A stretch of DNA of 64,000 bases from Bolinopsis microptera. Taxonomy: Eukaryota > Ctenophora > Tentaculata > Lobata > Bolinopsidae. Made by a program: the position numbers and the translations under genes. This document shows positions 55,236 through 64,000 of the stretch, in pieces. Position 1 is the first letter of the stretch. Each line of letters begins with the position of its first letter. The DNA lies in the NCBI RefSeq assembly GCF_026151205.1, contig NC_087077.1, forward strand, positions 3,720,001 through 3,784,000. The letters run 5' to 3'. Below the pieces are notes generated by a model that searched no databases, was not told the origin of the DNA, and saw nothing but the letters and a program-made list of their open reading frames with translations.

Positions 55236-57575
55236 CGCGCGCTCGTGCGCGGCGGGTCATACAACGTATGACAATTAACAAGTTGAATCAAATATTTTAC
55301 GAGCGAGTATCGTAATTATAAACACATTCAACATTAAAAATAGAGGTATGGCGGAACAAAAGGCTAAACACCGCTCAGCAGTGAGAAAGTTACAATAATT
55401 TTAAATTTTAAAATAGTATTTTCAATGATACACAAAACAATCAACATTTTATTCGAATTTTAGTATAATTTGAACCTAAAAAGTGTTTCGATTATTTTAT
55501 TCATTAGTTGTCATCTTTAATTTATTATGACAAACAGAAGGAAATAACTCGTCATCAAAATGTATCGCGCGAGAATGTTTTAGTAGACGCGCATGTGACG
55601 TCACAACTGAAGAGCTCGCACTCTCGCAGTGGGTCGCCCGTTAAATGTGCGGCGTCGCTTCATGTTACCATGTACTTTCGTGCCACTGCAGGCGCGCTTG
55701 TTTTATACCGCTGGGAGGCCAAGGTTGGCTCGCGCAACTGTAAGCGCAAGGGCTTTGTATTCTACAAAGCAACGGCTTCGCTCAGAATTAGTTTTAAATT
55801 TTGCTACAATTTACAATAAATGTCGCCAACAATACATATATGTGTATATAATATGTGTATTTGTGTATTGTAAAGTTTAAAATACGCTAGCAAGAGTTCA
55901 AATAATCTAGTATCGTTTTTTGTTTAACTGTCAAAAACGGCTTTTCCGGCTGAGTCAACAGTCAAATAAAAACTATTTTATTAAGGTACTTGAAATTTGA
56001 TGACACAAGGTACAAGGTAACACAAATTTATAGTTTTGTATTCAGTATTGTAAAAATTAAAAGTTCTTATAACATGTTTAATGTTAAAACGACCACTGAA
56101 CCTTTGTAGCGCGATGCACTACTGGGCCGTGCGCGCATCCAATAATTCTTCCCGCAGAGCGGCTAGATGCAAAGGATTGACATCGTGAATCAAACTGAAC
56201 CTATGTATAATAAAACAAAAGTTAATAAAACAAAAGTTAAATTTATTACCAATTATTCAATCAATACATATCATAAATTCTAATATTGGAAACACAATGC
56301 AGAATGGATGTCTTAAACTATAATTTTGTTGTCACTTATAATCTATTTACTTTCAAAGTTGAAATTTAGTTAAGTATGAAATGCCACCACATCATAGTTA
56401 GGGTAAAATATTATTCTTAAAAATTTTAAAAAACTTGGGGGACAGAGGGCCCAAGTTGCGATATAAACCAGACAATATTGAAGATTTAGATTTAAATATT
56501 GAGCCCTTTGGCTAGAGAATACTTTCTTGAATATTTTCGATAGTTTTTAATATTGGTAATGTTAATGAATTGTAATTGATTGATATGTTATATTTAGGCC
56601 CATTTCCAGTTTTCAAATTAAGAAGATTGCTCAATGACTTAAAATTTAAAATTTAGCAAAAGATATCTAATTTTTGAATAGTTTTTGATTGAAATAAATT
56701 TTCGTGCACATACAGAATGAATGGTTAATAATTTAATATATATGTAGACCAAGCTCTGTGCACGGGATGCTTCCTGGAAGAATCCAGTTCTTTTAGCGGG
56801 GCACCCTACCTAAAGCCAAATTGAGATATAATAATCATATTCCTAGGGAAATAATCAGAAATCGAATACCAATCAAATAATATGTAGTAACCATATTTAC
56901 TATGCAAAATGCCCCAACCTCATAGTGTAAATTTATATAAAATTCAAATTCCATACCACCACTAAACCCCAACAGTCAACACAACAGCCCAAGCAAAATT
57001 AAATAACTTCTTATATACTGTCATACTACAAATTAATTAAACATTTGAGATCTGTTAACCAGAGAATAAATTTCTAAACCTAATGCAAGTGAAATAATTT
57101 AGATGCAATAATGAATGCCTAATATGAGTATCATCTGTCAATGTCCTTGTAGAACAGTCTGTACAAGAGATATGAGTAACTAATATAGAAGAAAAAAAAA
57201 CAGGAAGTTGTCGTCTGTTGGAAAATAAATAAAATATCTAGTATATAAATTAGAATATAAAATAACATTCGGTCAATGTGTCGTCAATAAACTGTACAAT
57301 TATCAAATGTTAAAACTGTACTGGGTGATACAGTCACCAAAAATAAATACTAAGTATAATAAGTTAATAAATTAAATGTGGTCTGTAAAACTACCACTAG
57401 GTATAATAGGTCAATAAATTAAAAGTGGTTTATAAAACTACCACTGTGCGAACCCCTTCTCCAGTTAAAACATGTCAGTCATGTGCAGAATCAATCAGAA
57501 TGGTAAGGTGGTAAAAAAGGGAATATCCTTTCGACACTTCAATTATATATGCCTCAGATTTAAAAGAAATAGAAG
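53346..57575. other. No gene recognised
   Basis: Mostly AT-rich. It contains the end of the element at 55235 and, at 55290-55310, a partial copy of its end (AAATATTTTACGAG). There are patches of GCGC-rich sequence near 55600-55760. No frame with a recognised motif. Confidence 0.5.
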
Positions 57576-57582
57576 ATACTTA

Positions 57583-58474
57583 GTTATCGTCGACTATGAT
57601 TGCAGTGTAAAATTTGTCATATGAATTGTCGACGGTATAATAAGGGTCTGTTGTTATAGATGAGAGTAGCTGTTTCTTATACGAATCACTAAAGCTTTTA
57701 ACATCGGGCAGATTTCGTAGATCTGTTGGAACATTATTCCAACATTTTGCCCCCAAGTATTGAAAGTTTTTATGTGATGTTGATCTATTAACATATAGGT
57801 TGCAGCTTTCGCCGCTCCTATTACCTCCTGATATGTAACTAAATTTGTTCATAAAGTTTGTAGGACAATTGTCATGGATGATTCTAAACATATAATTTGA
57901 CAGATGGAGTTGTCGTCTAAGATGGAGTGGTAACCATTTCATGTCTCTATAAACATTAAGGCTGCTTATAAACATTAAGGCTGCTCTCTGTTTGTGGAAC
58001 GTTGAGAGCTATTTTGGCTACCTTTTTGTACAGAGTGTCAAGTTCAGCAAGTTTTGTCTTGCCAGCTCTACAATAGATCGTGTCTAAATAATCGAATTGT
58101 GGCAACATGAGTGCATTGGCAAACATTTTCCTATATTTAATGGGTAGCAGTGCTTTACTTCTATACATGGCACCAATTCTCTTCCTGACCTTCCTAATAA
58201 TATAATCTACATGGCTTTTGAAGTTTAATTTACTATCTAGAATGAGGCCAAGATATTTTGTCTCTTTGCACTCCTTGATTGTGAAAGTTACCTCATCACA
58301 TTCAATGGTTAATTCATCATGTTTATCAACAGAATCAAATAATAGGAATTCAGTCTTCTTTTCATTGAGTGATAACTTATTAATGTGTAGATAGTGTTGA
58401 AAGAATTTTAGACTTAAAACTTGAACTTCACTTCCGATAACTTTTGGGGCTGTGCTCCAAGAACAGGCTGACAT
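57583..58474 (-). pseudogene. 5'-truncated CR1/L2-like LINE, end of ORF2
   Basis: Two frames on the minus strand join with a small shift near 57960, where AACATTAAGGCTGCTTATAA is doubled. They contain LHINKLSLNEKKTEFLLF, KYLGLILDSKLNFKSHVDYI, ALMLPQFDYLDTIYCRA, then MKWLPLHLRRQLHLSNYMFR and AKCWNNVPTDLRNL. These are the usual C-terminal blocks of CR1/L2 ORF2. The doubled 16-19 bases probably caused the frameshift. It stands head to head with the intact LINE that follows. Confidence 0.85.
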
Positions 58475-58776
58475 ATATATAGCTTATGGATTATATGTAA
58501 TGTATTCTGATTAAATGATAGGGCTTGCCAGTCCAACCACCTCATATTTTTCATACTCACTCACTCTCTTGTCCCATGTGTCGTAGTCCGTCAGTCTGTT
58601 CAATTTTTCAATTTTCAATCTTTTGAATCATTTTGACTAATCCAGTTTACACTTTCATTGTTTTCCACAACAGAACATTTCAAACTACTTTCTGCTCTTC
58701 CTTCTTTTCAGTGAGTGTGCTAGTTGGACGTGAAGGTGCCCCCTGGTCTGCCTGGTACCCCCATTGCTTCTTCACC

Positions 58777-60762
58777 ATGATGGAAACCCCCACTGACACT
58801 CAAACAGAAAAGTGTGAGAAACCTCAACCTGCTGCAGACCAGACTTTATCCACTACGGTTCCTGATCAGGATACACCCACCACTTCCTCAGCTTCAGTCA
58901 TTGATGATATTGACGAAATGCTTAGAGATGTCGATAAAATAATTCATTCAGAAAATCAGGACACAGAAGAAGACAAAAATGTTAGCAGTCTCCTTAGTTT
59001 CTTCTCAAATAGATCTGCTCCCCTCGACACCTATCTGTTAACCCATGCACAGAACCTACGCTCCGAGGTAGACTTAATCAAGATTAACATTTGCAGTATC
59101 TTAAAACTTGAAGTAAATAAGTTTGCAATCATTACTCCACACATGATCAAGAGCTGCTCATCCCTGAACAAGCTCACCCTAGCAGAAGGTCTCCTATCCC
59201 TGCTAGGTCTTGCTGAAAGTGTTTGCGCTGTGGTGAATGGACATAGAGTTGACAATGAAGTCAAGTCCCCTTCCTACTTGTCAGCTCCCTGCAGCATGAG
59301 CATGCCAACGGGTCACACTACATCTGATGGTAGCTCTATACACCATTCTCTAGAAGCCATCCAGATGTCCATCAAGAACCTCAAAGACAATGATAGCCAT
59401 CTCAAAACTCTTGACTCTATCAACAACAAGCTTGCTGAGCTCAAACTTGACATCAACTGTTTTAAAAACAGTAGGTCGTCAAATGTTTCCACCCCTGATC
59501 TGCCCATGCCTCCTTTCCATATAAGGTCACCTGCTCCATGTGAAACAGACCAAGAACAGCTTCTCCTAGATGCACAGAAGCATGCAAGTGTAGACGACCC
59601 TAAGTCCAAGCACATTCTGTCGTATGTCCCAGAATTTGTAGATGAAAAATTGAACTCTGAGCTCTCAGTTTTCTTAGACCAACAGAAGGAAGCCTTTGAT
59701 AGTAACTCCGAAAATGGACATGGGGTTGTGAGCTTTGGCGAACCTTATCAGTACCCGGGGGCTAAAGCTGAAAAACCGACATCAACAGAATTTCCTGAGG
59801 TTCTTAATAAGCTTGTCTCCAAGATAAAGGAAGAATGTCCTAGTTCAACAATCAACCAGTGCTTGATAAATCGGTACACCGACGGGAACAGCTTTCTTCC
59901 TAAGCACTCTGATAACGAGCAATCATTGGTCCATGATAGTTCCATTTTTACAGTATCCTTAGGTGGTGATTGCTCGGTCAAATTCACAAAAAAGGATCAA
60001 CTTGAAGGAGAAATCGTAGAGACAATAGAGGGATGTAGTCTCTATGTGATGAGCAAACAGTCCCAGTTTCTGTGGGACCACCGAATTGATAAGAGCACAG
60101 AAAAGAGGGAATTGAGATACAGTATAACCTTTCGCTACGTAAGCAGGAGCACCAATGCGACATTGATTATTGGTGATTCAAACACCCGGTTCCTCAAATT
60201 TGGGGCTGGTAAAGGAACATTTGGTCACAAACTGCCTGGGAAAAGAATTGAATGTTTCACAATAGATCAGTTAGACCCTCTTCTTTGTGTAGGATACAAG
60301 AACGTTGTAGTACACTGTGGTGTAAATAATATCAAGAGGGGAGGGGGTGATGTTAAACATTGGGCTAATGAGCTGACAAAGAAGCTCAAGAATATTTGTG
60401 ATATGTGTCCATACTCTAAAGTTATAGTTTCACCCATCCTTCCAACTAGGTCCTCCTGGCTGAATGACAGAGCCATGGAGTTTAATAGTTTATTATTTGG
60501 GTACTGTAATACTAATACTAGAATAGGCACTTTAGATTTTGATAGTTTTGTTGATGAGGAGGGTCTACTGGACAAGCAGTTTTGTAGATACAAGAAGCCG
60601 GATGACCCAATCCACCTGGGGTCAAGCGGTATCTTTAAACTCTCCCGGGCAATTGCCCATAAGATCCTAGGTAGCCCTGTTGATGGGAGGTTGTTCAGTG
60701 ATGTTACCAAGGCCCAAAAAAGATTTTCCCCACGTTCTCGTAGATCCGTAGTTATGTCATGA
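58777..60762 (+). CDS. LINE ORF1 with AlkB-like and SGNH esterase domains
   Basis: 661 residues from ATG 58777 (CACCATGATGG, a good start context). The frame is open back to 58633, but that stretch looks like leader. Residues 1-300 are acidic, Ser/Thr-rich and partly coiled-coil. Next comes a 2OG-Fe(II) dioxygenase domain of AlkB type: INQCLINRYTDG, the iron ligands in KHSDNE, the second His in WDHRI, and RYSITFR with the two Arg that bind 2-oxoglutarate. Last is an SGNH hydrolase domain: IIGDSN, HCGVNN and DPIHLG for blocks I, III and V. Esterase domains are known in CR1 ORF1; AlkB beside one is unusual. Stop TGA overlaps the ORF2 ATG. Confidence 0.85.
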   Translation: MMETPTDTQTEKCEKPQPAADQTLSTTVPDQDTPTTSSASVIDDIDEMLRDVDKIIHSENQDTEEDKNVSSLLSFFSNRSAPLDTYLLTHAQNLRSEVDLIKINICSILKLEVNKFAIITPHMIKSCSSLNKLTLAEGLLSLLGLAESVCAVVNGHRVDNEVKSPSYLSAPCSMSMPTGHTTSDGSSIHHSLEAIQMSIKNLKDNDSHLKTLDSINNKLAELKLDINCFKNSRSSNVSTPDLPMPPFHIRSPAPCETDQEQLLLDAQKHASVDDPKSKHILSYVPEFVDEKLNSELSVFLDQQKEAFDSNSENGHGVVSFGEPYQYPGAKAEKPTSTEFPEVLNKLVSKIKEECPSSTINQCLINRYTDGNSFLPKHSDNEQSLVHDSSIFTVSLGGDCSVKFTKKDQLEGEIVETIEGCSLYVMSKQSQFLWDHRIDKSTEKRELRYSITFRYVSRSTNATLIIGDSNTRFLKFGAGKGTFGHKLPGKRIECFTIDQLDPLLCVGYKNVVVHCGVNNIKRGGGDVKHWANELTKKLKNICDMCPYSKVIVSPILPTRSSWLNDRAMEFNSLLFGYCNTNTRIGTLDFDSFVDEEGLLDKQFCRYKKPDDPIHLGSSGIFKLSRAIAHKILGSPVDGRLFSDVTKAQKRFSPRSRRSVVMS

Positions 60763-63700
60763 TAGCCAAACTAATATGCGAAATTTGCTGCTGCTGCAAT
60801 AGACCTGTGCGTGCTGGACATCCATTCATAACTTGTCAGATGTGTGACAAAATAATGCACAAAAAATGCAAAACTGATGATAACATAGTCAAATTTCGAG
60901 ATGCAACATACTGCAAAATATGCACTGATGCCAATGATATCGTTCGGTATAACCCTTTCTACCAAGCTCCCCACTTTGCAAACAATGGCCTCATTGATGA
61001 TGAGCCAGTTAATTATATTGAATCTATCTACAATAGCTCAAAGATTCTTGAAAATTGCAAAACATTCTCAATAACAGAGTTGAATGCCACCATCCTACCT
61101 AAAAATTCAGCTAAATATTTGTCCAAATTATTTCTAAATATTGATGGAAATGCATCAAACTTTGACAACTTTGCAGTTGAATTGTCTTGTATCGACCACA
61201 AATTCTCTGTTATCGGCCTTGCAGAAACAAACACTAATCCCGAAAATGGAACTCTGTATCAGCTTAACGGATACTCCTCTTGTTACCAATCACGCTACTT
61301 TTGCCAAGAGAAAAACCAGTTCAAGGGTAAAGGGTCAGGAGTGTGTCTTTACCTACACGATTCCCTTAACTTTAACAAAATCACTGACTTATCTCTCTGT
61401 AATGAACACATAGAATCACTGTTTGTATCAATCACTAGCTTGCAAGATCCAACTGTCGTAGGGGTTATATACCGTCCCCCAAACGCATCACTTGAGATGT
61501 TCAACAAAGCGTATGAATGTATTCTCTCAAAACTGAATGGCAAAAAAGTATATATTCTTGGTGATTTCAATGTTAACATTTTGAACGACCCATCTCCATC
61601 AGAGGACAAATTTCAAGAAATAATATTCAACAACGGCTTCATACCAACCATATCATTACCAACTCACCAAATGCCTGGCTGTTCCAGGACCTGTATTGAC
61701 AATATCCATACCAATGTCGTAGATCAATCCCTTATTTCTGGTGTGATATCTGACAAGATCTCCCACCATCACCCTATATTCACTCTTATTGAACTTTCCC
61801 CTGACTCTGTGCCAACACCTGATTCATCAGACAAAATTACTATACACTACGACTATAGTAATGCTAACTTAGAGAAGCTCTGTCTTGAAATAGAAAACGA
61901 TATAGATAGGTTCCACCACAGCTGTAACACATTTGACTCTTTCGTGCAGTTATTTCAAGAAAAGATAGATTTGTCTTGCAAACTTCTAACTCCTAGAACC
62001 ACTAAACGTAACAGCATAACCAACCCTTGGATCACCCAGGGCCTCATTAACTCCATCGACAAGAAAGCTAGGTTGTATTTCGAATGGAAGAAGACTTGTA
62101 CATTAAAACTACCTGATGGGGATCCAAACAAGCACATATACTACAAGGAATTCGACAAGTTTCTCAAGAGCTCAATAAAGATGGCAAAGGCTATGTGCTA
62201 TACTCAAAAATTCGAGAAGTACAGCATGAACTCAAAAAAGACCTGGGAAATTATAAATGAACTCCGTGGCAAAAATTTATCTAGATGTAAAGACGATTTT
62301 GTCATAGATGGCCAGAGAGTTACTTGCAGACGAATAATTGCTAACAAATTCTGTGAATATTTTACATCTCTTGCAAGTAATCTCAATAAAAATGTACTGT
62401 CAAACAATAGTATTTCTCTGGAACCAGTAGAATCATTTGCTCAGTTTATGTCTAATTCGGTATCTGACTCCATATACCTGGAAGAAACTAATGAAGAAGA
62501 AATTATAGAGGTGATCCGAGATTTTCAAAATGGTAAGGCCAGTGACATACCTGTAGTTGTTGTAAAAAAACCGGCAAAACTCATTGCAGGTACTTTGGCT
62601 AGGCTTTACAACACATGTATACAAAGTGGTACATTCCCAAGTATTTTTAAAACTGGTAAAGTTATTCCTATTTACAAGAAAGACAATAAAGAATGCATTG
62701 AAAATTATCGGCCTGTATCAATATTACCTTTATTTGGAAAGATCTTCGAGAAGGTTATTTATAAACGCCTCTATAATTTCTTCACATCTAAAGGTGTACT
62801 AACAGACTCACAGTTTGGATTTAGAAAAGGCCATTCTACCACCCATGCTCTACACAAATCTATAGACTCCGTTACTAAGTCTCTGGCAAGCAATAAACAT
62901 GTCCTAGGGATATTCATTGACTTGAGCAAAGCCTTCGACACCCTTGATCACGATATTCTTTTATGCAAATTAAATTCCTACGGTATTAGGGGCACAGCAC
63001 TTACCTTACTAAAAAGCTATTTGACTAACAGAAAGCAGTATGTTATGTATAACGATGTACCATCAGAAACAATGGACGTGAAATTTGGAGTACCACAAGG
63101 GTCAATTCTAGGGCCGTTACTCTTCCTATTGTATATGAACGATATAGTAAACTGCTTTTCAGACAGTGAGGTGAAATTTGTACTTTATGCTGATGACACT
63201 AATATCTTCATATCAGGACCATCTAGAGAAGCAACATACAAAAAAGCCAACTTAGTACTTAAACATGTCTCGATTTACATGAAATGTAATCTACTTCATA
63301 TCAACATGTCCAAATGCTGCTACATACATTTTAAACCTGCCTCTGAATATGATGACACCTGTGCACGGACCAGACCATTTGCTATCCTGCTAGATGAATC
63401 TAGATCAATATTCATCAATGGTAAGGTTATTACTAAAGTCAAGGATACCAAATTCTTAGGTGTTGTTATAGATAGTAAGCTAAACTGGATTGCCCACATG
63501 CACTACATCCGTAAAAAACTGCGATCTATGACTGGTGCAATCTGCAGAATTCGGCACTCGATACCTTCTGAACTATATTTGAAAATATATAATGCTCTTT
63601 TTGAATCACATCTCAGTTATGGTATAAGTGTGTGGGGTGTTGTCCTCAAAGAACGGTCCAATGATAGTCTTTTCATCACACAGAAGCACTGTATAAGGAT

Positions 63701-64000
63701 CCTTTTTGGCGACCTTGACTCATATTTAGATAAACAATCAACATGTGCACGTACTAGACCATACGGTATGCAAAAACTAGACCATAAACACTTTGAAAAG
63801 GAACATACAAAACCCATTTTTAATAGATTAAAAATACTTACGGCTCAAAACTTGTACAAATATCACTGCATCTTAGAATTTTCTAAGATTATCAAGTACC
63901 ACTGCCCATACTCCCTTTATGAGGCTATCAACATTTCAAACCGTGCAACGAGTCTCACGGTTATTCTCCTAAATAAATCAAATACCTTTTTGTTTAATGC
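60759..64000 (+). CDS. LINE ORF2: zinc finger, endonuclease, reverse transcriptase (runs off window)
   Basis: The ATG is inside ATGA, so start and ORF1 stop overlap by one base pair step. The frame is open to the window end (1,080 codons, no stop seen). Residues 8-57 form a PHD/RING-like finger (CEICCCCNRP, CQMCDKIMHKKC, YCKICTD). The APE-type endonuclease has GLAETNT (about 152), VIYRPPN, GDFNVN (about 267) and DKISHHHP (about 334). The reverse transcriptase has FRKGHSTTHAL, FIDLSKAFDTLDH (about 718), GVPQGSILGPLLF and YADDTNIF (about 809). It is CR1-like by these motifs. All catalytic residues are present, so the copy may be active. The protein would copy its own RNA at nicked target DNA in the nucleus. 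Confidence 0.9.
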   Translation, partial: MIAKLICEICCCCNRPVRAGHPFITCQMCDKIMHKKCKTDDNIVKFRDATYCKICTDANDIVRYNPFYQAPHFANNGLIDDEPVNYIESIYNSSKILENCKTFSITELNATILPKNSAKYLSKLFLNIDGNASNFDNFAVELSCIDHKFSVIGLAETNTNPENGTLYQLNGYSSCYQSRYFCQEKNQFKGKGSGVCLYLHDSLNFNKITDLSLCNEHIESLFVSITSLQDPTVVGVIYRPPNASLEMFNKAYECILSKLNGKKVYILGDFNVNILNDPSPSEDKFQEIIFNNGFIPTISLPTHQMPGCSRTCIDNIHTNVVDQSLISGVISDKISHHHPIFTLIELSPDSVPTPDSSDKITIHYDYSNANLEKLCLEIENDIDRFHHSCNTFDSFVQLFQEKIDLSCKLLTPRTTKRNSITNPWITQGLINSIDKKARLYFEWKKTCTLKLPDGDPNKHIYYKEFDKFLKSSIKMAKAMCYTQKFEKYSMNSKKTWEIINELRGKNLSRCKDDFVIDGQRVTCRRIIANKFCEYFTSLASNLNKNVLSNNSISLEPVESFAQFMSNSVSDSIYLEETNEEEIIEVIRDFQNGKASDIPVVVVKKPAKLIAGTLARLYNTCIQSGTFPSIFKTGKVIPIYKKDNKECIENYRPVSILPLFGKIFEKVIYKRLYNFFTSKGVLTDSQFGFRKGHSTTHALHKSIDSVTKSLASNKHVLGIFIDLSKAFDTLDHDILLCKLNSYGIRGTALTLLKSYLTNRKQYVMYNDVPSETMDVKFGVPQGSILGPLLFLLYMNDIVNCFSDSEVKFVLYADDTNIFISGPSREATYKKANLVLKHVSIYMKCNLLHINMSKCCYIHFKPASEYDDTCARTRPFAILLDESRSIFINGKVITKVKDTKFLGVVIDSKLNWIAHMHYIRKKLRSMTGAICRIRHSIPSELYLKIYNALFESHLSYGISVWGVVLKERSNDSLFITQKHCIRILFGDLDSYLDKQSTCARTRPYGMQKLDHKHFEKEHTKPIFNRLKILTAQNLYKYHCILEFSKIIKYHCPYSLYEAINISNRATSLTVILLNKSNTFLFN

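Overview
The window is AT-rich nuclear DNA from an invertebrate animal. The host genes are of animal type (lysosomal gamma-glutamyl hydrolase, an SLC23 nucleobase/ascorbate transporter, two class A GPCRs, an NRF-6-like acyltransferase relic). They have short GT-AG introns and sit among many mobile elements: CR1/L2-like LINEs, tRNA-derived SINEs, hAT- and mariner-type MITEs, and a tyrosine-recombinase element. I cannot name the phylum from the sequence. An aquatic, possibly non-bilaterian animal is a guess.

Layout. 0-3.1 kb: 3' part of gamma-glutamyl hydrolase, a decayed LINE and a SINE. 3.1-29.3 kb: one SLC23 gene that I assembled from 16 exons (608 codons, all phases agree). Its first exon lies between two inverted copies of a 759-bp mobile element. 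Its intron 6 is 13 kb long and carries a nested transposon complex. Another intron holds an intronless GPCR gene on the opposite strand, and a small secreted cationic peptide may be encoded antisense in intron 6. 30.2-31.7 kb: a second GPCR in three exons. 32-43.3 kb: a segmental duplication with two copies of an unrecognised two-exon gene. Between the copies are a LINE ORF1 fragment and an NRF-6-like pseudogene interrupted by an inverted-repeat element that encodes a FLYWCH finger. 43.3-55.3 kb: repeats, with a GC-rich foldback pair, nested MITEs, LINE fragments and a family of elements with unlike ends. 55.3-57.6 kb: nothing recognised. 57.6-64 kb: a truncated LINE, then an apparently intact LINE. 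Its ORF1 carries an AlkB-like dioxygenase domain and an SGNH esterase domain, and its ORF2 starts inside an ATGA overlap.

The best candidate for an undescribed system is the element family at 3.1-7.5 kb and 13-20.8 kb. The autonomous form (3.2 kb) encodes a Crypton/KIAA1958-like tyrosine recombinase in four exons. It has two unlike ends: a left end with repeated AGCCCGC motifs, and a right end of about 170 bp that can fold into a three-armed cloverleaf. Six copies of the cloverleaf are present, and paired substitutions between subfamilies preserve its stems. Two autonomous copies sit head to head as a near-perfect 6.5-kb palindrome, inserted inside a 1.3-kb non-autonomous relative. An uninterrupted copy of that relative, at 6.2-7.5 kb, gives the empty site.
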